Below are positions 1 through 7,480 of a DNA stretch of 64,000 bases, piece after piece. The notes under the pieces are model-generated. The model was not told the DNA's origin and ran no database searches. It saw only the letters and a list, made by a program, of their open reading frames with translations. This DNA comes from PALSA-278 sp963760285. GTDB lineage: Bacteria; Acidobacteriota; Terriglobia; Acidiferrales; UBA7541. The first letter of the stretch is position 1. Each line of letters starts with the position of its first letter. A program made the translations under genes and the position numbers. The stretch covers positions 310,001-374,000 of the forward strand of contig CAVXCI010000001.1 in assembly GCA_963760285.1 (NCBI GenBank), given 5' to 3'.

Positions 1-495
1 CACCGCTTCCATCCCATCCTGAAGGAGTTTCGCCCGCATCTCGGCACGGATTATGCAGCGCCAACGGGAACGCCGGTGCAAACCATCGGCGAAGGGCGCG
101 TGGTTTCCGCCGGACGGAAAGGCGGCGCGGGAAACATGGTGGAAATTCATCACTCCAACGGCTACGACACGTTCTACATGCACCTCTCGCGAATCCTGGT
201 GCAGCCCGGCCAGCACGTTGCCCAGGGACAGCGCATCGGCGCGGTGGGAATGACCGGACTGGCCACCGGGCCGCATCTGGATTTCCGCATCGAGAATCAC
301 GGGCAATTCTTGAATTTCGAAAAGCTGGCGCCGCCACCCGCGGAATCGGTGTCAAAGCGCGAATGGGCGGCATTCGCATCAAGCCGCGACGCTTCGCTGG
401 CTCTGATGCCGGACATGCAAACCATCATGGCGCGCAATTCCGCTCCGCCAACGCCGAACGTTGCGGTCGCAGCTCCACAAACTCATTCCCGCTGA
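1..495 (+). CDS. M23 (LytM-type) metallopeptidase, 3' part only
   Basis: The reading frame is open from the first base of the window, so the start lies outside it. The visible 164 residues are a LytM/peptidase M23 domain, which cuts peptide cross-links in peptidoglycan or serves as an EnvC-like activator. The first zinc motif H-x3-D is seen in 'HLGTDYAAPTG', and the later motifs are 'YMHLSRI' and 'GPHLDFRI'. In the family the last motif is usually GPHLHFE, whose second His binds zinc; here that residue is Asp, so zinc binding may be altered. A tail of about 60 residues after the domain is Ala/Pro rich. The family call is firm; activity is uncertain. Confidence 0.85.
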   Translation, partial: HRFHPILKEFRPHLGTDYAAPTGTPVQTIGEGRVVSAGRKGGAGNMVEIHHSNGYDTFYMHLSRILVQPGQHVAQGQRIGAVGMTGLATGPHLDFRIENHGQFLNFEKLAPPPAESVSKREWAAFASSRDASLALMPDMQTIMARNSAPPTPNVAVAAPQTHSR

Positions 496-592
496 ACCGG
501 ACAGTTTTATTTTTTCCGCGCGTGCAACCGGCTGAGCGGGCACGCGCGCTGTCTGAGGAATCCGAATTAAACCCGCGGCAAATTTCGAGTGG

Positions 593-624
593 AAATAAAA
601 AGCGCCCGCGGATTTCACGGGCGC
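593..624 (-). terminator. Rho-independent terminator after korAB
   Basis: A 7-bp GC stem (602-608 with 618-624, loop of 9) is followed on the minus strand by TTTTTATTT. It lies 27 bp past the stop of the oxidoreductase beta subunit and fits the end of that two-gene operon. Confidence 0.8.
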
Positions 625-650
625 GTTGAAACCTGAATCTTCGGTGATTG

Positions 651-1676
651 CTACTTCACTTCCCAGGTGTCGCCGGTGCGGAGAAGCTTGGCAATCTCGC
701 CCTTGCCATGCCTGGTGGTAACCTGGCGCATCTGCTCCCTGGTGACGTCCTCATAGCGCGGAACATCGGGCCAGGAGCGCAGAACGCCGAGGGGCGTCGG
801 GAAACCGGGCCGCGTTTCCATGTGCGCCAGCAGGAAGGCATAGGACGGGCGCGGGTGATGCTCGTCGTGAACGAGGAGGTCCTTCTCACTGACGCCATTT
901 CCCAGCTGCACCACTTCCAGGTCAAACCCATTCAGGCGAATGCCCTTGTCGCGGTTCTTACCGAAGATCAGAGGCTTGCCGTGTTCCAGCTGGACGGTGT
1001 GTTCCGCCCGCGCGTCCTTCTCGGTGATGTCCGCCCACGCGCCATCGTTGAAAATATTGCAATTCTGGAGAATTTCGATGAACGCCGTGCCAGGATGCGC
1101 GGCCGCGCGGCGCAGAGTGTCCTTCAAATGCTGCTGAAAAACGTCCACGGAGCGGGCCACAAAGGTGGCCTCCGCGCCGATGGCCAGTGAAACGGGATTG
1201 AAGGGCCGGTCATTGGAGCCATAGGGCGTGGACTTGCTCTTCTTGCCGAATTCCGACGTGGGAGAAAACTGGCCCTTGGTCAATCCGTAGATGCGGTTGT
1301 TGAAGAGAAGAACTTTCAGGCCCACGTTGCGCCGCAACATGTGGATGGTGTGATTGCCGCCGATGGAGAGCGCGTCGCCGTCGCCGGTGGCCACCCAGAC
1401 TTCCAGATCCGGGTTCATCAGCTTCACGCCGGTGGCCACCGCGGGCGCGCGGCCATGGATGGAATGGAAACCGAACGTATTCATGTAATAAGGAAAGCGG
1501 CTGGAGCATCCGATGCCCGATATCACCACGAATTTCTCGCGGGGAATTCCCAGCTCCGGAAATATCTGCTGGACGGCGGAAAGGATGGCGTAATCGCCGC
1601 AACCCGGGCACCAGCGCACTTCCTGGTCGGTCTGAAAATCCTTCTTCGTCAGCGGAGGAAGCGTTGCTGTTGCCAT
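651..1676 (-). CDS. korB: 2-oxoacid:ferredoxin oxidoreductase, beta subunit
   Basis: 341 residues. This is the thiamine-diphosphate-binding half of a 2-oxoacid:ferredoxin (or flavodoxin) oxidoreductase, which converts a 2-oxoacid plus CoA to acyl-CoA, CO2 and reduced ferredoxin in the cytoplasm. 'WCPGCGDYAI' at residues 22-31 is the family N-terminal motif, and 'GDGDALSIGGNH' near residue 100 is the TPP/Mg site. It starts 27 bp after the alpha subunit with a GGAG about 10 bases upstream. The best-known enzymes of this shape use 2-oxoglutarate (TCA cycle), but the substrate (2-oxoglutarate or pyruvate) cannot be fixed from sequence alone. Confidence 0.92.
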   Translation of the reverse strand: MATATLPPLTKKDFQTDQEVRWCPGCGDYAILSAVQQIFPELGIPREKFVVISGIGCSSRFPYYMNTFGFHSIHGRAPAVATGVKLMNPDLEVWVATGDGDALSIGGNHTIHMLRRNVGLKVLLFNNRIYGLTKGQFSPTSEFGKKSKSTPYGSNDRPFNPVSLAIGAEATFVARSVDVFQQHLKDTLRRAAAHPGTAFIEILQNCNIFNDGAWADITEKDARAEHTVQLEHGKPLIFGKNRDKGIRLNGFDLEVVQLGNGVSEKDLLVHDEHHPRPSYAFLLAHMETRPGFPTPLGVLRSWPDVPRYEDVTREQMRQVTTRHGKGEIAKLLRTGDTWEVK

Positions 1677-1703
1677 AATCCAAATCTCCTGGAAAAACGA
1701 AAG

Positions 1704-3569
1704 CTATTCCAAAATCTCTTCGATCTTGGCTTCAATTTCGGACTGCTTGAACGGGCGCCCTTGAATCTTGTTGAAGCCCTGCGCGTCCACAAGAAATTTG
1801 GCGCGGAGCACCATGAGCAACTGGCCCATATTCATTTCCGGCACCAGCACCTGGCGGTAGCGGCCGAGCACTTCGCCGAGATTGCGCGGCAGCGGATTCA
1901 GGTGGCGCAGATGGACGTGGCCGATGCGGTGTCCGCGCGCGCGCTCGGTGTTCAAAGCGGCGGTGATGGCGCCATACGTGGAGCCCCAGGCGACGATCAG
2001 CAGGTCGCCGTCCGGATCGCCGGCGGGCACAATTTCCGGGATGTCCTGCGCGATGGTTTCCACTTTCGCGGCGCGCAGGCGAACCATGTGCTCGTGATTG
2101 AGCGGCTCGTAATTCACGTTGCCGGTGACGTCCTGTTTTTCCAGTCCGCCGATGCGATGCTCCAGACCCGCCGTGCCCGGAATGGCCCACGGACGGGCGA
2201 GCGTCTCTGGATTGCGCTTATAGGGCAGGAAGCCGTTGGGATCCGACGCGAACTTCACGGGAATATCCGGAATCTCGCTGGTGTCCGGAATGCGCCACGG
2301 CTCCGCGCCGTTGGCCAGATAACCGTCCGAAAGAACGATCACCGGAACCATGTATTTCAGAGCGATGCGGCAGGCTTCCAACGCCACCCAGAAACAGTCG
2401 CCGGGAGTGGAAGCGGCGATCACCGGAATGGGTGCTTCGGAATTTCGTCCGTAGAGAGCCTGCAGCAGGTCGGCCTGCTCCGTTTTGGTGGGCAATCCCG
2501 TCGAAGGGCCGCCGCGCTGGATGTCGCAAATCACCAGCGGCAGCTCCACGGCGATGGCCAGTCCCATGGCTTCGGTTTTCAGCGCCATGCCCGGCCCGGA
2601 AGTGGTGGTGAGCGCCAGGCCGCCGGCATACGATGCGCCAATAGCCGAAGTGATGGCGGCGATTTCGTCCTCGGCCTGAAAGGTGAGGACGCCGAAGTGC
2701 TTGTACATGGACAGTTCGTGAAGAATGTCCGAAGCCGGCGTGATGGGATAGGAGCCGAGAAACAGCGTCAAACCGGATTTCTGCGCGGCGGTGACGAATC
2801 CCAGAGCGAGCGCCTGATTGCCGCTGAGATTGCGGTACGTGCCGGGCGAAAGCTTGGCCGGCGGAATTTCGTAGCTGATCTGAAACGCTTCGGTGGCTTC
2901 GCAGTAGGAATAGCCCGCGCGCATGGCCAGCTTGTTGGCTTCGGCCAGCAGCGGCTTGTTCTTGAATTTGTCGTCCAGCCAGCGGTAGGTGGATTCCATC
3001 GGGCGGTTGTACAGCCAGTAGCACATGCCCAGCGCAAAAAAATTCTTGCAGCGGTCCATGGACTTGGCGTCGAGGCCAAGGTCCTGCAACGCGGCGCGGG
3101 TGAGGCGTTCCAGGTCCACGGAAAATAGCCGATAGCCGTCAAGAGAGTGATCCTCGAGCGGATTCGACGTCATCTGCGCCTTGCGCAGATCATTTTCGCC
3201 GAAGCTGTCGCTATTGAGGATGAGGATGCCGTTGGTGCGCAAGTCGGCGATGTTCATTTTCAGCGCGGCGGGATTCATGGCCACCAGCGCGTCCACGGAA
3301 TCGCCGGGCGTGAACACATCGCCGGAAGAAAACTGGATTTGAAAGCCGCTGACGCCCGGAAGCGTCCCCGCGGGGGCGCGAATCTCGGCGGGATAGTCGG
3401 GGAACGTGGCCAGATCGTTGCCGTAGAGCGCGGCCGTGTTGGTGAACTGGTTCCCGGTAATTTGCATGCCGTCACCGGAATCTCCGCAAAAGCGGATGAC
3501 GGCCTTATCGAGAACTTCCTTTTTGCTTTTCCCGGAAACCGCTTCCGGCACTCCCGTAACAGTTGACAT
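1704..3569 (-). CDS. korA: 2-oxoacid:ferredoxin oxidoreductase, alpha subunit (gamma-alpha fusion)
   Basis: 621 residues, the usual length for a fused gamma-alpha subunit. Residues about 25-190 form the gamma domain ('RFCGDSGDGMQITG', 'SVDALVAMNP'). From about 235 the pyruvate-ferredoxin N-terminal-type domain follows ('GSYPITPASDILHEL', 'FQAEDEIAAI', 'TTTSGPGMALKTEAMGLA'), then a transketolase C-like domain. It pairs with the beta subunit 27 bp downstream; together they form the CoA-dependent oxidative decarboxylase. An AGGGTGG sits just before the ATG. No separate ferredoxin subunit (korD) is seen next to it. Confidence 0.93.
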   Translation of the reverse strand: MSTVTGVPEAVSGKSKKEVLDKAVIRFCGDSGDGMQITGNQFTNTAALYGNDLATFPDYPAEIRAPAGTLPGVSGFQIQFSSGDVFTPGDSVDALVAMNPAALKMNIADLRTNGILILNSDSFGENDLRKAQMTSNPLEDHSLDGYRLFSVDLERLTRAALQDLGLDAKSMDRCKNFFALGMCYWLYNRPMESTYRWLDDKFKNKPLLAEANKLAMRAGYSYCEATEAFQISYEIPPAKLSPGTYRNLSGNQALALGFVTAAQKSGLTLFLGSYPITPASDILHELSMYKHFGVLTFQAEDEIAAITSAIGASYAGGLALTTTSGPGMALKTEAMGLAIAVELPLVICDIQRGGPSTGLPTKTEQADLLQALYGRNSEAPIPVIAASTPGDCFWVALEACRIALKYMVPVIVLSDGYLANGAEPWRIPDTSEIPDIPVKFASDPNGFLPYKRNPETLARPWAIPGTAGLEHRIGGLEKQDVTGNVNYEPLNHEHMVRLRAAKVETIAQDIPEIVPAGDPDGDLLIVAWGSTYGAITAALNTERARGHRIGHVHLRHLNPLPRNLGEVLGRYRQVLVPEMNMGQLLMVLRAKFLVDAQGFNKIQGRPFKQSEIEAKIEEILE

Positions 3570-3721
3570 GAACCACCCTGAAAATCTTAGTTAGAGGAAT
3601 CGCTGGCGTGCTTTTTTCGCCTTTGCAAGCGTAACACACGGAAGCGGAGAGCAAAAGTGGGACGGCCCTCCCGTCATTGCGCCGTGGGCACATCCGGTGC
3701 GCGCGCCGCGGCGCAACCGCA

Positions 3722-4099
3722 TCACTTCGTCAGGAAGCGGAACTGCGCATCCGTGAGCGGGACCACCGAGAGCCGTCCCTGGCGGACCAGCGGAGACGCC
3801 GCAAAAAGTTTGTTGGCCTTCAGTTCCGTCAGCGTTGTTGGATGGTTGAGCGGCTTCCCTGCCCGGATGGTCACCTGCGGAGCTTTGGGGTTTTTTGCGT
3901 CCACGGAAACGACAGTGGCGACGCCGACGGCCGTGCGCTCGTCGCCGGTGTGATAAATGATCAGATCATCGCCCGGCTTCATTTCGCGAAGATTTTTCAC
4001 CGCGGCGGGATTGGTGACGCCATCCCAGAGAGTGGTCTTGTCCTTCTGCAAATCCGCGAAGGAGTATTCAGACGGTTCCGTTTTCAGCAGATAGGGCAT
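3722..4099 (-). CDS. EVE domain protein
   Basis: 125 residues from 'MPYLLKTEPSEYSF', the classic start of EVE proteins (PUA-like fold, thought to bind modified bases in DNA or RNA). 'LWDGVTNPAAVKNLREMKPGDDLIIYHTGDERTAVGVATV' follows the family pattern through to the last strand. The ATG at 4099 is favoured over one 30 bp upstream because GGGAGG lies 6 bases before it and the family begins there. Its first 32 bp overlap the end of the upstream membrane-protein gene, so the two are probably co-transcribed. The cellular role of EVE proteins in bacteria is poorly known. Confidence 0.9.
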   Translation of the reverse strand: MPYLLKTEPSEYSFADLQKDKTTLWDGVTNPAAVKNLREMKPGDDLIIYHTGDERTAVGVATVVSVDAKNPKAPQVTIRAGKPLNHPTTLTELKANKLFAASPLVRQGRLSVVPLTDAQFRFLTK

Positions 4100-5024
4100 T
4101 CGGGCCTCCCAATGTATGCGCAAATGCATCGCGCCGCGTGACGAGGAACCAGAGGATTATACCGAGGGAAATAATGGCGAAGGCAGCGATCAAACGGGGA
4201 AAGCTCGCGGGTAACGCAGCTATGGAGCGCCTCTTCGCCTCCAATGTGAGTTCCATGGCCTTTTGAAAAATATCCGGCCTGAGTGCAATACAGATTCCCT
4301 GAACGATACCCCAGACCTGGTATGTGATGGCGGCGAGAAATCCCCAGCGCCGAAGCTTTAGCAGCCCGATCCCCGCGGACATGCACCAGGTTGCCAGAAA
4401 AATAATCCAGGCGAAAGCCATCGGCGGCCGTACGAGCCAGACAAAAATCACAGCGATCCCGTATCGCGCAATAAATGGAAGCGAGATAACAGCGCTGACA
4501 ACCATATACCACCCAATGATGGTGATGCTTATTGGCCGGGGGTTGGGTTCCAGCGGCGAGGCGGGTTCCGTTAGGAACTGGGCCCTTGTGCTAGCCCTAT
4601 TGAAATAGATGATCCACCACAACGCGATACCAAGCGGCAGCGCAAAGATCCCGGCCAGAATCATCCTGAGACCGTGAAGGAATTCCGGAGCCACATTCGG
4701 GCCCGCGGGAATTGGAACGAAAAGCCAGACTGCGATCATAAAAATCGAGAATGCAATGGCCGCACCGGAAAAGACGAGCGTGACGACACGGGCCCATTCA
4801 CGCAGTTTGAGCAACCCCCGGGCTGACATGATTCCCAGGATTCCGCAAACAAAATATACGCTCATCCCCACGAGTATTGCCGGAAGCTCCTGGCGCGGCG
4901 TCACGCGGTGGATTGGCGGCCCCATGAAAACTGAGGAGACCGCAATTCCCGCAAGGATAAGAAACAGGCTGCTGCAAATCAGCATGACGACGGCGGCAGC
5001 GGTGACTCCAGCGGAACGTTTCAT
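4068..5024 (-). CDS. polytopic membrane protein of unknown function
   Basis: 318 residues with about eight hydrophobic stretches (near residues 8-32, 48-68, 80-103, 128-148, 167-200, 205-225, 235-253 and 290-308), so an integral membrane protein. The second half resembles the first (a WxxI/GLLKLRxW pattern recurs after each pair of helices: 'GLLKLREWARVVTLVF' and 'GLLKLRRWGFLAAITY'), suggesting internal duplication. No catalytic motif or known family is recognised. GAGAAG precedes the ATG. It is divergent from lexA, with a perfect inverted repeat (5061-5080) 37 bp before its start. Confidence 0.75.
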   Translation of the reverse strand: MKRSAGVTAAAVVMLICSSLFLILAGIAVSSVFMGPPIHRVTPRQELPAILVGMSVYFVCGILGIMSARGLLKLREWARVVTLVFSGAAIAFSIFMIAVWLFVPIPAGPNVAPEFLHGLRMILAGIFALPLGIALWWIIYFNRASTRAQFLTEPASPLEPNPRPISITIIGWYMVVSAVISLPFIARYGIAVIFVWLVRPPMAFAWIIFLATWCMSAGIGLLKLRRWGFLAAITYQVWGIVQGICIALRPDIFQKAMELTLEAKRRSIAALPASFPRLIAAFAIISLGIILWFLVTRRDAFAHTLGGPNALSAENGTV

Positions 5025-5060
5025 TGGGCTTCTCGCTGGGCCGGGATTCTACCTCAGAAT

Positions 5061-5080
5061 TTCTCGCAGAACTGCGAGAA
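5061..5080. promoter_or_regulatory. inverted repeat between lexA and the divergent membrane gene
   Basis: TTCTCGCAG-AA-CTGCGAGAA is a perfect 9-bp inverted repeat with a 2-base centre. It is 37 bp upstream of the membrane-protein ATG and 64 bp upstream of the predicted lexA -35 box. Size and symmetry suit a dimeric repressor. The regulator is unknown. Confidence 0.5.
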
Positions 5081-5143
5081 TCTAGCGGTGCCAGACAACG
5101 CCGCCGGTCCATTGGCGCGGGCGAAATCAAAAAAACTATCGCG

Positions 5144-5173
5144 TTGACAGTTCGCTTTTACTTCGCCTACACT
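5144..5173 (+). promoter_or_regulatory. lexA promoter with possible LexA box
   Basis: TTGACA (5144-5149), an 18-bp spacer and TACACT (5168-5173) form a sigma-70-type promoter 18 bp before the lexA start. Inside the spacer lies GTTC-N7-CTTC (5150-5164), one base off the GTTC-N7-GTTC box known from alphaproteobacterial LexA. Autoregulation is likely by analogy; the box for this phylum is an inference. Confidence 0.55.
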
Positions 5174-5190
5174 CTGGGCGGAGGCTTGCG

Positions 5191-5814
5191 ATGACTCTGA
5201 CCAAGCGGCAGAAGCAGGTGCTGGATTTTCTGGTGAACTTCGCCAACCACGAAGGCTATCCGCCCAGCTACGACGAAATTGCCAAGGGCATGAAGCTGGC
5301 GTCGCTGGCCACGGTCCACAAGCACATCAACACGCTGGAGCGCAAAGGGTTCATCCGCCGCGGGCACAATTTGTCGCGTTCCATTGAAATTCTGCAATTG
5401 CCCAAGCCGGTGCGCGAACAGGTGCTGGACCGGCACGTGGTGGAGCTGCCTCTCGCGGGACGAATTGCCGCCGGCCGGCCGGTGGAAGCGGTGGAAAGCC
5501 GCGAGTCAATCTCCCTGGGGGATTTTGCGCGCGGGCAGAATTCGTTCGTCCTGCAGGTGAAGGGCAATTCCATGCAGGAGGACCACATCCTCGACGGCGA
5601 TTACATCGTGGTGGAGCAGACGCAGGTGGCCAACACCGGTGAAATCGTTGTGGCGCTGGTGAATGGCGAGGATGCCACTTTGAAACGGTTTTACCGCGAG
5701 CCGGGAGGGAAAGTTCGTCTGCAACCCGCCAATTCGCAAATGCACCCCATTTTCGTTCCCGCGGACCAGGTGAAGATTCAGGGCCGCGTCATTGGCGTTT
5801 TGCGGAAATACTGA
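5191..5814 (+). CDS. lexA: LexA repressor, SOS regulator
   Basis: 207 residues. An N-terminal winged helix ('LTKRQKQVLDFLVNF', 'GYPPSYDEIAKGM') binds the SOS box, and a C-terminal S24 peptidase domain self-cleaves when RecA is activated. The cleavage site is Ala94-Gly95 ('RIAAGRP'), the catalytic Ser is 127 ('GNSMQED') and the Lys is 165 ('ATLKRFY'), matching E. coli A84-G85/S119/K156 in order and spacing. GGAGG at 5180-5184 fixes the ATG. It is monocistronic. Confidence 0.97.
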   Translation: MTLTKRQKQVLDFLVNFANHEGYPPSYDEIAKGMKLASLATVHKHINTLERKGFIRRGHNLSRSIEILQLPKPVREQVLDRHVVELPLAGRIAAGRPVEAVESRESISLGDFARGQNSFVLQVKGNSMQEDHILDGDYIVVEQTQVANTGEIVVALVNGEDATLKRFYREPGGKVRLQPANSQMHPIFVPADQVKIQGRVIGVLRKY

Positions 5815-6034
5815 GTTCCCTTCTCCGTCTGAGGGCCGGATTTCCGCGCATCCCACATCAGTAATCATATTTCCAGGCATTTACTTAAGGAGGCCCGCTC
5901 CCTCGATCCTTTGATTGCGGATTCTGGCAATTGCGCGATTTTGCGCTTGCTACGCCCGCGGCATGGTACTAGATTGTCAACTCCAGTCCGCAGAGGTCCC
6001 GGCGAGCCGGGGCATTCATCATTGCGAGGGGATC

Positions 6035-6577
6035 ATGTGGGGCAATAATAAAAAGCCGGAGCCGCCGTCAAGAACGGCCACTCCGGAGCCGATTATTCGC
6101 AGCGGCGGACATGCCGCGGCGCAGCCAAGGGAGGAAACCAAGATGAGCCCGAATGAAACTGCCTTTACTCCAGCCGCCGTGGACCGGAACTCCGCGCGCC
6201 TGGGTCCCGGCCTTCATGTGAAGGGAGAGATCACGGGCAATGAGGACCTCCTCATCGAAGGGTCGCTGGAAGGCCTGGTGCATCTCGAAGAGCGCAAGCT
6301 GACCATCGGCACCAGCGCCAAGGTGACCGCGGACATCATCGCCCGCGAAGTGGTGGTGTTCGGCAGCGTGAAGGGCAATCTGCGCGCGCGCGATCGCATC
6401 GAAATCAAGAAAGACGGATCGGTGATCGGCGACCTGACCACGGCGCGCATCATGATCGAAGACGGCGCCTACTTCAAAGGCTCCATCGAAATTGACCGCT
6501 CGGCGGACGGCAGCGGGAACGGTTCAACTTTCCCGCGTCCCGCCGCGCGCTCGGCGACGACAGTCTCGTCGGATTAG
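6035..6577 (+). CDS. bactofilin
   Basis: 180 residues. Residues about 55-150 carry the repeating beta-helix of bactofilins (DUF583): 'GPGLHVKGEITGNEDLLIEGSLEG', 'KLTIGTSAKVTADIIAREVVVFGSVKGNL', 'RIEIKKDGSVIGDLTTARIMIEDGAYFKGSI'. Bactofilins polymerise without nucleotide and act as cytoskeletal scaffolds for cell shape, polarity or wall enzymes. The flanking N- and C-terminal tails are Pro/Ser rich, as usual. The ATG at 6035 is chosen because GAGGGG lies 4-5 bases before it; an upstream in-frame start at 5915 has no support. Confidence 0.92.
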   Translation: MWGNNKKPEPPSRTATPEPIIRSGGHAAAQPREETKMSPNETAFTPAAVDRNSARLGPGLHVKGEITGNEDLLIEGSLEGLVHLEERKLTIGTSAKVTADIIAREVVVFGSVKGNLRARDRIEIKKDGSVIGDLTTARIMIEDGAYFKGSIEIDRSADGSGNGSTFPRPAARSATTVSSD

Positions 6578-6669
6578 CTCCGGCCCGTTGAGGCGAAGTG
6601 CGCGGGCGAGGGACGCAGTCCTTCTGTCCGCGCGCTTCCGCGGCGGTAATTCCAATCCTTGGGGATTCC

Positions 6670-7374
6670 ATGCGCATAGGACGACGTGCTTTGGTTCTTG
6701 GCGTGACGTGCATTGTCACCGCTGCCTGGGCGGCGCAAACGCCCGACATATCCGCGCTGCGCGCGAAGCTGGCCGAAAACATGAAGGCCAACCAAGCGGC
6801 CCTGCGTCAATACACCTGGAAACAGAGGACGGAACTCGCGGTCAAGGGGGAGACGAAAAGCGTGAAGCTCGCCCAGTGCAGCTACGACACGGCTGGTCAG
6901 CTGCAAAAAGTTTCGCTGGATACCCCGGCGCAGGGCGGCCAGGAAACCAGAAGGGGGCTGCGCGGCCGGATCGTCGAAAAGAAGAAAGAGGAAATGACCG
7001 ATTATATCCAGCGCATGATGACACTGGTGCAACAGTATTTCAGCGCATCGTCCGGAAGAGTTCAGGAAGCCATGCAGCGGGGAGACGGGAGCATCGCCAA
7101 AGGACAGGCTCCCGGGACGGCGGAGGCGGCGTTTAAGAACGTGGTGGTGAACGGCGATTCCATGACCATGGTGTTCAACACTGCAAGCCACATGCCGGAA
7201 TCGCTGCATATCACCAGTATGCTGGACAGCGATCCCATTCAGGTGACGGGAACCTTTGGTTCCCTGCCCGGCGGCCCCAACTACTTAAGCATCATGGACG
7301 CCCAGTCCCCCCAAAAACAGATTGCAGTGAAGATCAGCAACTATGATTACCATAGAGCCGGCAGCGGGATGTAG
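6670..7374 (+). CDS. secreted protein of unknown function
   Basis: 234 residues. An N-terminal signal peptide ('MRIGRRALVLGVTCIVTAAWAAQ') is followed by an Asp/Glu/Lys/Gln-rich body ('LRAKLAENMKANQAALRQYTWKQRTEL'). This resembles uncharacterised secreted proteins common in Acidobacteriota, but no catalytic motif is visible. The ATG at 6670 follows a weak GGGGA and fits the signal peptide; an earlier in-frame start at 6598 would bury it. It stands alone between bactofilin and helicase genes. Confidence 0.8.
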   Translation: MRIGRRALVLGVTCIVTAAWAAQTPDISALRAKLAENMKANQAALRQYTWKQRTELAVKGETKSVKLAQCSYDTAGQLQKVSLDTPAQGGQETRRGLRGRIVEKKKEEMTDYIQRMMTLVQQYFSASSGRVQEAMQRGDGSIAKGQAPGTAEAAFKNVVVNGDSMTMVFNTASHMPESLHITSMLDSDPIQVTGTFGSLPGGPNYLSIMDAQSPQKQIAVKISNYDYHRAGSGM

Positions 7375-7480
7375 TCCCGCCTGACGCGGCGCGGAAATTC
7401 CAGCCTGAACGGAATTTTGAGAACGCGCCCGGCGCGGCCCGGCCGGTAGATTTCTCCGCAATTGCATTCCTTATCATGAG

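Noticed and set aside
648..3128. Long open frames on the plus strand opposite korB and korA
   Set aside because: They are antiparallel to strongly conserved genes and their translations (Ala/Arg/His/Gly-rich) match no family; high GC makes such shadows common.
6578..6669. Terminator after the bactofilin gene
   Set aside because: A GC stem can be drawn (GCGCGG/CCGCGC) but the loop is over 20 bases and no T run follows.
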